Assembly: GCA_047967505.1 (NCBI GenBank)
Contig: CM106540.1
Length of the DNA stretch: 64,000 nt
Direction: 5' to 3' (one strand)
Origin: Dipteris shenzhenensis
Lineage: Eukaryota > Polypodiophyta > Polypodiopsida > Gleicheniales
In this document: positions 1 through 11,102 of the stretch, in pieces
How positions within the stretch are numbered: position 1 is the stretch's first letter
Layout of the letters: each line of letters starts with the position of its first letter
The notes under the pieces: model-generated
What the model was told of the DNA's origin: nothing
Databases searched by the model: none
What the model saw: only the letters and a program-made list of their open reading frames with translations
Position numbers and translations under genes: made by a program

Positions 1-1507
1 TTATCCAAGCAACCAAGTCTCCCTTTCCTCATCCCCCTTCTCTTCCTCTTTCACCTCTTTGGCAAAAATCATCATACTCCGTTAACAACGACAATTTAAT
101 ATGTGTATTGCTTTCCAAACAATGAGTTTATAGAGTAGGCAGAAATTTGCAGCAGTTTTTCTCCTTTTAGAAATGATAGCAGTCAACTCTTACACTGGTA
201 AATCAAAATTGTCATATGAGAGGTATTTTTGTCAGGTACTAGCTGTTTTCACTGTAATTCAATTCAGCTTTACTGCCTTGGGACTTATTTCAGCAAGCAG
301 GTACCACAAATTCGATAAGACGTACTCAAATGAGGTCTCCTCAGCTTCCCACCTGCTTGGGGCACTTTCAGTTTTTCTCTCAATCCTAGCAAGAACTTCT
401 TTTCAGGGTTGCATTGAGATTAAACAAGTCCCCCAAGAGAGTAAATTCTTTTATACACACAAATCACATGCAGTTTCTCACGGATGTCTACCTCCACCAT
501 GATTTCAATGCCCTCAGGTACCTTAGGAGCATAGATGCAGATGATGAAACCGAGGTAGGTGTCACAAACATAACAAGTTGGCCGAGTCCTAGGGCATAAT
601 TCAAAACATGAAACTTTGCAACAAGATAATGGACTCCAAAACCAGAAGAACAGGCGCCTTTGGAGGCAAAACAAGAGTTATACCATCTGCAATAAAGTGA
701 CGTGATGATGGCTTTCACCAATAGGAGATCAGACACACCATCTCTAGCAAGCCACATGTAATGCTCTCTTTGAATTATGATGGTAAGAATGATCCTTTAT
801 TCCTGCCTGTTTGGATTAATCAATGCGATAGTTATTTTCAAAATGTCAAGGACTTTTGAGATTCAGAGGTGTCTATTAGCACTGATGCACTTAGGCTAGC
901 AGACCATCAAATGGTGGCATACATGGACATGACTAAGCTGACCTACCTTCCAAATGACACTTGGTCTATCTTTTTTCAAATTTTTGCCACATCAGGGCAT
1001 AGCACATCCGTAGGACTAGGTTGCAAGACAGTCATTAAATATTCCAACTGCTTTCAGCGGATCCATTCTCTTTATGGTCTCCAGCATGGCATTCAATGCT
1101 ATGTTTACAGCTATTAACAGATTCTTATGTAAGAGAATACATAGAATTTTTTAATTGATTGCAGATTCTTAATGTGCATTTGCAGGAAATTTACATTGTA
1201 GTAGTTAGGTCTCGCAAATTCCAAACCTTAGGATGAAGAGGAGAGAAGTTGTCAAGTGGAAATTTGTGAATGTTTTGGAGTCTATAGGCAAGACAAGGAT
1301 GAAGAAAAATAAATGCATTTGTTGAGAGAGAGCATGGGATGGAGCTCCCAGTGCAAAAGACATTTGTCGTAAATTGGAAGTGGGAAGAAGGGTCTAATCC
1401 TTCTCTGTGTAACAATGAAGAAGAAACTTCGTCATCCAAGAGACACTTAGTCTGTACTGTTGGCAATGGCAAGAGGCAAAAGAGTTTAGCAAAAGCGTAG
1501 GAACTAC
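1..1507. other. No recognised gene
   Basis: AT-rich sequence with only short, unrelated open frames on both strands. I recognise no domain, RNA gene or clear repeat structure. The stretch at 1190-1500 is open over short distances on both strands and lies directly before the hAT remnant, so it may be eroded transposon sequence, but no motif supports this. Confidence 0.4.
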
Positions 1508-1960
1508 TTGCACAGACAAGGCATGGTATGCATGCAAGAAATTTTTTATGGTGAAGATATTGCCTTCAATAAGGTCAAGAATTCTCCTTTTCTTGGTATG
1601 TGCAAGACCATAGGAGACGTTGGGCCTAGTTTCATGCCTCCAACCTATGGGACATTTTCAGGAAAGCAATTGAATGGAGAAGTGAAACGTTTGGAGATGG
1701 ACTTACAAAGTCTGAAAGAAAAATGGAAGAGGAATGGATGTTCTATTATCTATGATGGTTGGTCTAACACTAGGCAAATGCCTATTATCAATGCTGCTGC
1801 CTCCTCTATCCATGGCGTTATATTTTTAAAGTCAGTGGATACCAGTGAGCCATATAAGTCAGGTGAGTTTACCTTTGGGATTTTGAAAGATCCTGTGCAT
1901 ACACGTCCTACATTGACTAAGTGGACTACGGGACCCAGCCCTTATCCACTCAATTGGTAG
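1508..1960 (+). pseudogene. hAT-superfamily transposase remnant (DUF659 region)
   Basis: About 150 codons that read as the DUF659 part of a plant hAT-like transposase. The key segment is at residues 75-125: a Gly-Cys-Ser-Ile-Ile-Tyr-Asp-Gly-Trp-Ser core, then an Asn-Ala-Ala-Ala-Ser-Ser segment and a Val-Asp-Thr-Ser run, the order seen in plant DUF659 proteins. Family resemblance ends near residue 125, after which the frame runs into unrelated sequence and stops. The BED zinc finger expected upstream and the C-terminal hAT dimerisation domain are both missing. No terminal inverted repeats were found. It is a non-functional internal fragment. Confidence 0.7.
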
Positions 1961-2941
1961 GAGCAAACATTCTTCCTCATCCACGCAATGGGACCCCTTG
2001 GATTTCTAGTGACTAGTTTATTGAAACTATATGGATGATCCACCAAACTACCCCTGGCTTGTAGACTACCTTTCTCATACTCGCAAAGCAAGACGTTAGA
2101 GCACTAAATTGCACTGCCTAAGCGCATAAAAGGTCTATGCAAACTAAGTGGACTATGAGACCTAATCCTTGAGCACCTTTACATGAATACCTATCTCATC
2201 CAAACCTACCTAAGGTAACTTAATCCTACCTAGGGTTAGCTAGCTAAAACCTAGGTTAATCCCAAGTTGATTTAATGGTAATTAGCTCAATCTAGATTAA
2301 TCAGAATCAAGGTTCATTTAAGTCAAAAAAATTCTCTCACAACCCAAGGTAAACTTTAAGCATATTTACATCCCTCTTAACTCAATCATTTGGAATTCAA
2401 ATTGAACCCGGTTTGAACTGTAGTTTCACCCACTGAAAGTTCATGTATTTCAATCTACAAAAACAATTGACATTGTTATCTTTGCCTAATCACAGCACCA
2501 TTGAAGTTACTTGTCCTCACTTTCTTTTACCATAACTTAATTTTTGTCCAAATTCAACTTGTCTCCATCAGCACCCTTAAGTACACCAAAAGCAACAATT
2601 CTAGAAGTGTATCAGCCTCAACTTCAACAGTTTAACATCCTTACAGCAATTATGGAAAAATCACATGATGATATCATATTTCTGAATTCAGATAGCATAC
2701 TTTTGAAAATAATTATAAACGAGAATAAAGCACTCTAGCATCAACATTGACAACAGATCGAACATAAGACCTCCAAGAAAAGCAATTTGATTGGAATGAA
2801 AAGCAATATGAACACTGAATCCGATAAATTCCAATGTCAAAGAAGTTATGATTCCTATCATCAGAGATAAAAAATCTGCAGTAGTTGCACAAAAAGCACA
2901 GAAAAAACAAATTTACCAAAAAAAGTATGTCAAAAATCATT
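1961..2941. other. No recognised gene
   Basis: AT-rich sequence with short motifs such as cctagg and tagctagc between 2210 and 2290. No coding domain was seen. It could be an LTR or untranslated part of the old copia remnant that becomes recognisable at 3187, but no second copy lies in the window to test this. Confidence 0.35.
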
Positions 2942-3102
2942 ATGCTTGATACAAATGGACACAAGAGCAGACTCTTATAAGGCTCAAAGATTATACACAT
3001 TGACATATAATCGGTCAAGAATGCTTGATATAAACGGAAACAAGACTAGACTATCTTATAAGGCTCAAATTATACACATCAAGTGACATATATCGGTCAA
3101 GA
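2942..3102. repeat. Tandem duplication, two copies of about 80 bp
   Basis: Two imperfect copies lie head to tail at 2942-3020 and 3021-3102. Both begin atgcttgata, contain cttataaggctcaaa and tatacacat, and end with tcggtcaaga. The copies differ by scattered substitutions and small indels, so the duplication is not recent. Confidence 0.8.
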
Positions 3103-3186
3103 AGTCGAGAGAATAAGATAGCTTCAAATTATGCTTAACTGTCTCAAAAAAGATTATGGATCAAATTAAAAAAGATTATGATTAAT

Positions 3187-4043
3187 TTATGATGGCAATG
3201 GTTACCAAGGATGCACCACCCACCTTAGAAATTACGTCTGACATGTTCATGGAAGAGAAACTAAGAAGAGACCACCACATCCATAAACAAGATTATTAGG
3301 CAAAGATACTTCCAGCAAAGGAGGTTTCCAACAAAATGCTCCAAGAAGAATCACAAGAAGTTACAATTATTGCAAAATCATGAGCCGAAATGCAAAAATG
3401 GGCAAAGATGCATTGCTAATGCAGTACAATAAAGTCGGTAATCAATAACAATAACAAAATCAAAATCAAGATCAGAATCATAATCGAAGGCAATCTGCTA
3501 ATTATGCAATAAAAAACAGGATCAGTCCCTAGACAATGAAAGTCAACATAAAGTTCTCATTTCCCCATACGCAACCACAAAGAATCCAATCAAAGAGGAC
3601 AAGCAGACTAAGAACATTTGATCGCTTGATTCAAGAGCCAATCATCACATGGCACAATCCAAAAGATTGGTGAACTATGTCCTAACAAAAAATGTCAACG
3701 CACCACACAAAATTAAAGCAATTAGCAATATTGTAGTGGTGGCACACTTTATGTTTCTATAATAGCACAAAATATTTTTTAATCAATTCAACAAGTATGA
3801 CTGCACCATTAGGCAACTTGATAATTCTAATGTTATTATTGCACAAGAAGCCAGGATTGACATAATGCTTAAATTGTCCTCAGCCATGCCTATGCCTATG
3901 CTTTTTATGCCTATTCATCAAAGTTAGGATGCATATCTCAACGCATTATGGCATAATAGTCCTGGATACCTTAATCTCAAGAGCTTAATTCTTCTTAAGA
4001 GATGATTCACAAACATGTTGTATGAGTAAGCAACAACGACCAT
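3187..4043 (+). pseudogene. Old Ty1/copia remnant, gag end to integrase start (left part)
   Basis: Broken reading frames resemble the end of copia gag, a degenerate basic and cysteine-containing region near 3300-3400, a protease-like Asp-Ser-Gly-Ala segment near 3620-3660 on a different frame, and the pre-integrase motif near 3940-4000, which reads Leu-Trp-His-Asn with downstream Leu-Asn-Leu-Lys-Ser-Leu. Several stops and frameshifts separate these pieces. The gag-only LTR element at 4044 interrupts it. A matching integrase/RT remnant resumes at 6760 on the same strand, so both parts probably belong to one older element. The domain matches are weak individually but occur in the right order. 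Confidence 0.5.
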
Positions 4044-4642
4044 TGTTAGGAATTCATCCTCATGGGGAGACCTGTGGGTGATTAAGGTTTAAAAGGGTCC
4101 TTTTGCTCTAGTCTTATTGGTCATGATGAAGTATTTGGAGGCATGGTCAGTCCATGTGAGTAATGCATGGATGACAGTGTCGCTTCATTGCATGCATTTT
4201 CCTACGTAGTAGGAGGTCGTGATGAATCATCCTCATTCTAGCTATCTCCAAAAGTTGGTTTGAGGGTCGACTCCTGCGAGCTCAGGAAGGTGGCGTGACC
4301 TTTGGCCTCTATGCAGAGTTGAGGGCAGGAAAGCATGCAGCTGGTCTTGATCTCGTGAGGCGACAACATACTGTCGGTGTTGATGCTTGATATCGTGGGA
4401 AGCAGCTCGACTTTTTGGTGTGAAGTTGTAGTGTGTAGTGGCCATCTATGGATGTACGGAGCAACAAGCCCAAGGTAGGGATGAGCTCTTGCTGATGATA
4501 ATAGATTGAGTTATCTCTTGTGGGAGTTATTGAGTCATTTCCATTTCGGTTCTCTTTTAGATGCTCTTGCTTTCATCTCGGTTATGCTTAGTTAAACAAA
4601 TTGCTTTGCATGCACCAAGTAATTAGAGGCGTTAAGCCATCA
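4044..4642 (+). repeat. 5' LTR of the gag-only element
   Basis: About 599 bp, beginning tgttaggaattcatc and ending ttaagccatca, in the TG...CA form of plant LTRs. It matches 5861-6483 along its length, with substitutions and small indels. The 3' copy has an extra ~14-bp segment near 5969 that this copy lacks. The primer site starts one base after its end. Confidence 0.9.
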
Positions 4643-4643
4643 A

Positions 4644-4655
4644 TGGTATCAGAGC
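4644..4655 (+). other. Primer binding site (initiator Met-tRNA)
   Basis: The twelve bases tggtatcagagc directly after the 5' LTR are the standard plant LTR-retrotransposon primer site complementary to the 3' end of initiator methionine tRNA. The same word follows the LTR at 40382. Confidence 0.9.
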
Positions 4656-4844
4656 GCGGTCATCATTTTATCCTTGTGATAATTGTTGTTGTGGTGCTTG
4701 CATGTCTCGGTCTTCTGCACTGTGGTGGCTGGACATCAAAATCGTGAAGCGACTAAGGAGTAAACGACGTAATCAAAGAAGTTCTCTACACGTACTTGCA
4801 AAAGCTTGCTTCAGAGTAATTCTCAACCCTCAGAGATTGTGAGC

Positions 4845-5590
4845 ATGGATCCATCTAAGAAGGATAAGCATGGAGCTATCCTCGTCACCTTTGATGGAAA
4901 AAAATTTGCATCTTGGCAATTGGCCACTCGTTTGTCGTTTATGCACAAGGGGTTATGGAGAATTGTCTCAAGGGCAGAGAAGAAGCCAAAAGAGAGGTCT
5001 CATGACGCAGATAAGATACCAATGTGGGAGCAAAAAGACGAGAAAGCGCTAGAGTATTTAGGTAGAGCTTTAGGGCCAAAGTATTTTCACCATTTGGACA
5101 TCAAAGCCAGTGCAGTAGAGAATTGGCAGACTTTGGAGACTCTTTACAATGCGCATGAAACACTCCAAGTCTAACTTCAAGACCTTTTCGACTTACAAAT
5201 GGTTAAATCGGAAACCTTGGGAGTCTTCAATCGTATGCAACCTTGGGAGTCTTCCTCAATCGTATGCAAGCGCTCCTTAGACAGTTGAGTGATCTCAGAG
5301 CTCGGGTAGAGGACGAAGACAAGAAGGCAACTCTATTGAAAAGGTTACCTCCTAAGCAGTTCGGTGAAATTGTACGTATACTACGCTTTGACGTCGACAT
5401 GGACTTTTTGGATTGTGTAAGCATGCTTCTTAGTGAAGAGAAGCGCAATAGTTTCACTTGGCTCGATGGGAAAGCATATGCTGCTAGTGATCAAAGGAGG
5501 AAGCAAGGACGGGATACACGTAAAAGCAACTACTGTGGCAAGGACACATTGAAATATTTTGCTATACCAAGCAGCGCAACGAGATCCTAA
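4845..5590 (+). pseudogene. Copia-type Gag, broken
   Basis: The frame opens at the ATG at 4845, where Met-Asp-Pro-Ser-Lys begins. An in-frame ATG at 4806 is possible, but the copia Gag similarity starts at 4845. It has the usual gag core with Phe-Asp-Gly and Trp pairs, then Asn-Trp-Gln-Thr-Leu-Glu-Thr-Leu-Tyr. It stops at TAA 5172 where family members read through with Gln. A 26-bp duplication at 5215-5266 shifts the frame. The second part (5243-5590) carries Leu-Leu-Ser-Glu-Glu-Lys and the start of a zinc knuckle, Tyr-Cys-Gly-Lys near 5530, whose later His and Cys are lost. Gag forms the virus-like particle and packages element RNA; this copy cannot make it intact. Confidence 0.8.
5215..5269 (+). 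repeat. 26-bp tandem duplication inside gag
   Basis: The word ccttgggagtcttc plus the following caatcgtatgcaa occurs twice, starting at 5215 and 5241; the second copy has three extra bases (ctc). A period of 26 is not a multiple of three, so the duplication shifts the gag frame. Confidence 0.85.
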
Positions 5591-5860
5591 AACTAAATAA
5601 AGGTAAAGAAAAAGCACTTGTGGCAGACAATAAAGAAGAAACAACTATGCTGGCTGAAGCTGATCATCTCAAAGATCAAGACTGGGCTTTCCAAATTGCG
5701 TTTACTATCGGGTTTCGAGCTCTTTGTGAGCACATGATGATTGAGCTCTTTGTGAACTTCATTTGCCTTGAGTTGCTCTTTGTGAGCACGTAGTTGCAGT
5801 TCCAATGTTCTTGTGTGCATGACTTTTTATTTGATCTCCCATTTCGGCTGCGGGAGGGTT

Positions 5861-6483
5861 TGTTAGGAATTCATCCTCATGGGGAGACCTATGGGTGATT
5901 AAGGTTTAGAAGGGTCCTTTTACTCTAGTCCTATTGGTCGTGATGAAGTATTTGGAGGCATGATGATTGGTCCAATGTTGAGTCCACGTGAATAATGCAT
6001 GGATGACAACATGGCTTCATTGCATGCATTTTCCTACGTAGCAGGAGGTCGTGATGAATCGTCCTCATTCTAGCTATCTACAAAAGTCGGTTTGAAGGTT
6101 GACTCCCGCCAGCTCAGGAAGGTGGCGTGACCTTTGGCCTCTATGCAGAGTCGAGGGTAGGAAAGCATGTGGCCTTGATCTCGTGAGATGGCAATATACT
6201 GTCGGTGTTGATGCTTGATATCGTGGGAAGCAGCTCGACTTTTTGGTGTGTGAGTTGTAGTGTGTGTCTTGTGTGCCTTTGTGGCCATCTATGGTTGTAC
6301 TAAGCAACAAGCCCAGTAGGGATGAGCTCTTCCTGATGATAATAGATTGAGTTATCTCTTGTGAGAGTTATTGAGTCATTTCCATTTCGGTTCTCTTTTA
6401 GATGCTCTTGCTTTCATCTCGGTTATGCTCAGTTAAACAAATTACTTTGCATGCACCAAGTAATTAGAGGCATTAAGCCATCA
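5861..6483 (+). repeat. 3' LTR of the gag-only element
   Basis: About 623 bp, beginning tgttaggaattcatc and ending ttaagccatca. It is preceded by the purine-rich tract gcgggagggtt at 5850-5860, a likely polypurine tract. It is slightly longer than the 5' LTR because of small insertions, for example near 5969 and 6252-6282. Confidence 0.9.
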
Positions 6484-6759
6484 ACATCCTTCCTACTTCA
6501 TGGTCAAAGAGTTCATACATTCTCTAGATCATACAATTCCATATTTATGGTTATACCTCGACACTTTCTGTGAAGAGAGCTTGAGCTTTTTAGTTCATCA
6601 AATCAAACGTTGTGCTCGTCTTTCTTTTTCATTTCAGTTTCTTCTTTCAAACTAAAATGAAATTATTTATATGTCGGGCATGATGTTGTCAAGGAAACTT
6701 CATTTCTTTCTTGAAGCCAAAATATATATATACTTGATGCTCTCGAAGAATTCCACGCA

Positions 6760-7292
6760 CTTGTGGACCATGGAGGAGAATAGAAATCCAATGAGATGAA
6801 AAATAAGGCTCCAAGATTCTATTGAGGTGAAGTATGCCCAACAGTAGTATACTTAAGAAAAGGATTCCTGCACAACAGTAGTATACTTGATGAACAGGAG
6901 TCCAATTGCAATTTCACAAAGCACAATTCCAAAAGAAACTTTCACGAGTGTCTAGCCTTCAATTAATCATTTCAGAGTATTTGCCTCGCTTGCTTATGCC
7001 CATGTTCCAAATAAATTCATAAACAAACTTGATGTCAAATCCATTTAGTGTGTCTTACAAGCTACAACGACCAGACTTTATGATCAAATCAAGAGAAGTT
7101 TTTCAAGAATGTTTATTGATAAGAATTCTTACTTTAATCGGTCTATTTGAAGTCAAACATCAACTCACGTCTAGGTTTGATATGAAAGACATGGGAGATC
7201 CCCACTATTTTCTCGGCATAGAAATATGGACATATGAAAATGGCATCATTGGAGAGTCTTCCATCACTCATAGGACTACAGAACCAAGATAA
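6760..7292 (+). pseudogene. Old Ty1/copia remnant, integrase end and RT (right part)
   Basis: Near 6890-7040 a broken frame reads as the copia integrase C-terminal region, with Ala-Tyr-Ala-His-Val-Pro and Lys-Leu-Asp-Val-Lys-Ser. At 7170-7240 a second frame has Phe-Asp-Met-Lys-Asp-Met-Gly and Tyr-Phe-Leu-Gly-Ile-Glu, a hallmark of the copia reverse transcriptase thumb region. Most of RT between them is deleted, including the Tyr-Val-Asp-Asp catalytic box. Strand and order agree with 3187-4043 being the left half of the same element, split by the gag-only insertion. Confidence 0.7.
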
Positions 7293-8654
7293 TTTAGTTG
7301 CCATGCCTTGTCACATGTAAAACTTGTTCGGGGATATTTCTAGAAACCCAAGTGCCACATGGCAACACCAAAAGGTGATACATCTGAGATTGCCCTAAAG
7401 TCTGCCAGCAGTAGAACAAAATAATTGGCCTGCCCAAAGGGGACAGTAGCCTACATAAACTCCCATTGGCAGCTCTCATGCTGTACTTCGGCCTTACCAG
7501 CTTTCAACCATTTGTAGAGAAGTCTTTACGGGAGCCATCCCTTCCAAATTTGAGCAGTTCACCAGATGGGGGCTCTTCAACCCTTGCAGTCTTCATGATG
7601 ATGTACTTGGTGATGCCCATCTTCACTATATTTTGGACGAATGTGTAATAAAGTTAATTTAGGAATTGCCACTCTCCAGTCTATATCTTTCATATTCGGC
7701 ATCACTTCTGCTCAGTTATCTCTCCTAAGCATGGCTCCCATGCTTTTTACAATTGTCATTGTCTTAAAAAATAAATTCCCATTAGATTACCAACCCACAT
7801 GAAAGTAAGTTCATGCTTCCAATGGGTGACTTACATAAGCTATTTTTCCTAATTGCATTGCTCTGTATGGGTTGTTTCTTCTCAATATCTATAATGCTAA
7901 CAATCAAAGGATCAAAGTGCAAGCATCCGACAACCTCAAAGAGAAGTTTCAAACATGGAATTACCCTTAGATCTAAAGTTTCATATTATTTATCAAAGGG
8001 TGAAAATGGACAAAAATAGTGGATACCAAGGAGGGCTGGCCTGAGACAAAAGCAAGCCCTGCCCATCCACCTTCACCTACACCAGCATCTTGAGGGCAAG
8101 CAGTATAAGTAGTACCTGCCAAAAAGAGACCTGTTCTTTGTTAATATTAAAAGGCAGGAAGTTCCCTTCAATTGATCCTAACGATCCTCTTCACAAATAA
8201 TTACTCTCACAATTTCATTTACGTAAGTAACTGAGTAACAAGGAAGAATTTTAAACATCAGTGCATAAACTCAAGATATGTAGATTATATTCTAGCCAGT
8301 GCTGCCTAATTTCAATAGAGAGAACATCCATCTAAAAATATGCCATGTTTCCGAAAGAAATGGACTATAACAATATCATAGCATTAATGGATTTGAAAGT
8401 GCAAAGGAGCAAGCGCGTGGAGAAGCACGACATAAAGTGTGTATTCCATGATGAACTAGCAACAAGGTACATAGAGTTGCCTTATGCAGGCTAACCCTTA
8501 AAGTCAAACCTTAGGTTGGCTAATCTACATAACTTTACCATTGTAATTGTTCCTTTAATTTATGGTTGAATACATTCGTCTATGAGGATATAGCAGCATA
8601 TGGGAGGAAACCTAAAAAGTCAAAATCTGATCTCTCAACCCTAATCCTCCTTTA
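7293..8654. other. No recognised gene
   Basis: AT-rich sequence with short open frames at 7294-7650 and 7813-8019 that match no family I know. Part of it may be the remaining 3' end of the old copia remnant, but no RNase H motif or LTR partner is visible. Confidence 0.35.
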
Positions 8655-9360
8655 CACTACTAACTAGGTACCTAGAATTGCTAGTTACATACTAGTTAGC
8701 TACTTAACAGCTACTTTCCTACCTAGCACTGGTAGCTACATAGCCAACACTACTACTTAGTTACCTAGCATTGCTAATTTCATGGCTACTTGGCACTGCT
8801 AGTACCTAGCTAGCAATTGATTGTTAGCTATGTAGCACCATTAGCTAGCTATCTTGCATTGCTATAGCTACGTATGTAGCATTGCAAGTTTGCTACCTTG
8901 CACTGCTAGTTAGCTATTTAGCACTGCTAGATTCTTAGCAAGCATTTGTTGTTAGCTATTAGCATTGCTAGTTACCTAGCTAGTATTTTTGTTAGCTATT
9001 AGCGCACTAAACAGTTATCTAGCATGCTAGCTAGCTATCAGCACTGCAAGTCAGCTATCTTGTAGTCCTAATTACCTACTAAGCACTGCTGGTTTCGTCC
9101 CTAGCACTCCTAGTTACCTACTTAGCGACCGAGCACTACTAGTTTCCTAGCTAGCATTATTACTTGGGTGTCTAGCATAATAGTTAGCTACTAGCACTCG
9201 CAGCCAAGTACCTAGCACTGGTAGTTACATACTAGCAGAGTGTCACGACTCACCTTAGCAGTGCTAGCTAGCTATCTAGCACTATAAGTTAGCTATTGTG
9301 CACTGCTAGAGCTAAGTAGTATCATTAGCTATCTAGTACTACGAGGTAACAAAAAGTAGT
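8655..9360. repeat. Degenerate TAGC-rich repeat field
   Basis: About 700 bp built from variants of ctagcactgctag and gttagctatctag, spaced roughly 20-30 bp apart. The words tagct, agcta, ctagca and actgctag recur dozens of times on both strands because the core is nearly palindromic. Unit length is not constant, so this is an eroded minisatellite or self-complementary array. It has no coding capacity. Confidence 0.75.
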
Positions 9361-9940
9361 GCTACTTACCATGGACCATTACTAGCTAGCAATACTTCTT
9401 TGCAAGAAGCAGTACTTCTTTGGTGCATCTAAAGTTTTAATGTAATGTTCCACAATGCACTCGTTGATGAGCATTCTTTGAACTTGTTAAAACCATATTT
9501 TGTGCCATAGTTGAAAAATAAAGGCATATGTCCATGTGCGGCTGCATCTATCACGTATAATTTTCATTATAGAAGCACTTACTCGCACTGGTCAATCATG
9601 TCACTATAATAGTGTTATCAATATGTTGAAGGAGCACATGTCAAAGAAATTTTGGGCATAATGTTTGCTAGGGCCAACCAAAGGTGTAATTAGAGAATGG
9701 TAGGCTCAGTAAGGTTAACGCACATTAGTTAACCTTAGGTGGTCCCGTTACAGAATAGTAGGTTGGTCGTTGAGTCAATGTTGAGACATGCAATACACAT
9801 GTGATGGCGCATGCTTTAGGTGAGCTGATAACATGAGAAATTATGTGAGGTTCAAGGGTAACTTCATAGCTGTGGAAACTGAGCCAAACTTTGAAAACTA
9901 CCAAGTAGGACGTAGGTGCACCTCAGGCAGTTCCCAATTT
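9361..9940. other. No recognised gene
   Basis: Unassigned AT-rich sequence between the TAGC field and the first splice-like segment. No domain, LTR partner or simple repeat was seen. Confidence 0.35.
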
Positions 9941-10046
9941 TCAGCACACCAAATGAATCTTGCTAATGTTTGCTAGCACTGTAGCCTGCAAGCAAAATTT
10001 TGTATCGTCTGCATGGACCAGCCATTCATCACCAAAGGGCTGGCGC
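9941..10046 (-). CDS. Candidate terminal exon, unidentified protein
   Basis: On the minus strand a segment follows the acceptor-like tgtgtacag and stays open for 34 codons to a TGA at 9943-9941. The peptide starts Arg-Gln-Pro-Phe-Gly-Asp-Glu-Trp-Leu-Val and looks protein-like in composition. Its best frame does not join in phase to the exon ending at 10261; either a small exon is missing, the phase is wrong, or this is a pseudogene. I do not recognise the family. Confidence 0.3.
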
Positions 10047-10260
10047 CTGTACACACAGGAATGTGGGTTTTGGTTCCCGGTCTCCAATTGCAGAGGATAC
10101 ATATTGGACTATTTGTGAAGAGTTGAGAGCAATCAGTTCATGAGCTTTACACAATGGAGTCATTTCTAGCTCCATTACACGCCAATGCCAAGCTCCATTA
10201 CAAGCACATACTTCTTCCATATGCAGATTGAGCAGCACATAATATTAAAGCTAAGCCTAC

Positions 10261-10351
10261 CTTTCTCCACTGCTCCCAAGCATGAAACCACGATCCTACC
10301 ACGGGAATCTGCTGTCCCTAGCAAGACACTTCCATCATCTGCACAATTCAT
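10261..10351 (-). CDS. Candidate internal exon, unidentified protein
   Basis: 91 bp on the minus strand, preceded by the acceptor atactgag and followed by the donor gtaggc. It encodes 30 residues with Gly-Ser-Val-Leu-Leu-Gly-Thr-Ala-Asp, then Gly-Arg-Ile-Val-Val-Ser. Phase 0 at its start fits the end of the exon at 10697-10810. It has no stop in that frame. I know no family for it. Confidence 0.4.
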
Positions 10352-10696
10352 CTCAGTATAATACATGACAAATTAATGTAACGTCATGTACAATATGTGT
10401 ATACCATGTGGCAGTACGTAGCCTCAATGAAATCAAACTACCAGATGGCTGGAAAATTGACATACTTACAAGTTGGCTGAGAAATGGACACAGACTGAAT
10501 CTCAGCACGATGTGGAGAGAAATTAAATTGGTTAATTTCAAATGTCTGCGCACAACATTACTGTCTCCATTACACATGGCTCACAAAGTTACAAACCATC
10601 TAATAGCTCCTTGCAGGCAACATTTACGTACAAGGAAGAAGTTCATATCAACAGCAAGGATAAAGAAAAGGCACATCAAAGAAAACCATGCGAGAC

Positions 10697-10810
10697 CTGC
10701 ACATCTGTTGGAATCAGGAGGCTTTCCTTCCCCTCTATCACAACCTTGTCGTCCAGAAGCAACTGGATTATTGAAGGAAAGAAAAACCTTGATGAGCCAT
10801 CCACACAAAT
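10697..10810 (-). CDS. Candidate internal exon, unidentified protein
   Basis: 114 bp, exactly 38 codons, on the minus strand after the strong acceptor ttttagctag. It encodes a hydrophobic segment with Arg-Phe-Phe-Phe-Pro-Ser-Ile-Ile-Gln-Leu-Leu-Leu, then Asp-Asp-Lys-Val-Val-Ile-Glu-Gly-Lys. The donor gtctcg is weaker than usual. Without splicing the frame would hit TGA a few codons later, which supports an exon end here. The product is not recognised. Confidence 0.4.
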
Positions 10811-11072
10811 CTAGCTAAAAATGTACTTAAAAATCACGTATAAGAGAGTTGCTTAAAGATGCAGCACAGACAAAGTACTTTTACAAGCTACCAATTGCAC
10901 ATTATGAACATATTGGCGCATTTATGACAACAATCTTGTTCCTAATCAAAGGAGCCCCATTCAATATGAACATGAAAGCACATGCAACAAGCCTGGTCGC
11001 CATTTCAAATATCATCAGCACTAGAACCTTCACTATTGCCTAAACTGAAGACTCGCACTACTCTCAGTTTAC

Positions 11073-11102
11073 CTCAAGACCACTAATAGAACTGGAAAGA
11101 GA
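11073..11102 (-). CDS. Candidate 30-bp micro-exon
   Basis: A 30-bp open segment on the minus strand between a pyrimidine-rich acceptor ending ctctgttgcag and the donor gtaaac. It is ten codons with no stop and keeps phase with the exon at 10697-10810. Its short length makes it weak evidence alone, but the splice sites are the best in this cluster. Confidence 0.3.

Larger units (their letters stand above)
4044..6483 (+). mobile_element. Gag-only LTR retrotransposon (TR-GAG-like, copia-type)
   Basis: A compact element of about 2.44 kb with two closely similar LTRs, a Met-tRNA primer site directly after the 5' LTR, a short internal region of about 1.2 kb holding only a copia-type gag, and a purine-rich stretch before the 3' LTR. 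There is no room for protease, integrase or reverse transcriptase, so it must have depended on proteins from other elements. The plan matches the plant TR-GAG class of non-autonomous elements. The flanking 5-bp words accat and acatc are not an exact target duplication. It lies inside an older copia remnant on the same strand. Confidence 0.8.

Noticed and set aside
4242-4445. Minus-strand frames at 4242-4445 and 6070-6310 as a duplicated small gene
   Set aside because: They are the two LTR copies of the gag-only element read backwards; the similarity comes from the LTR repeat.
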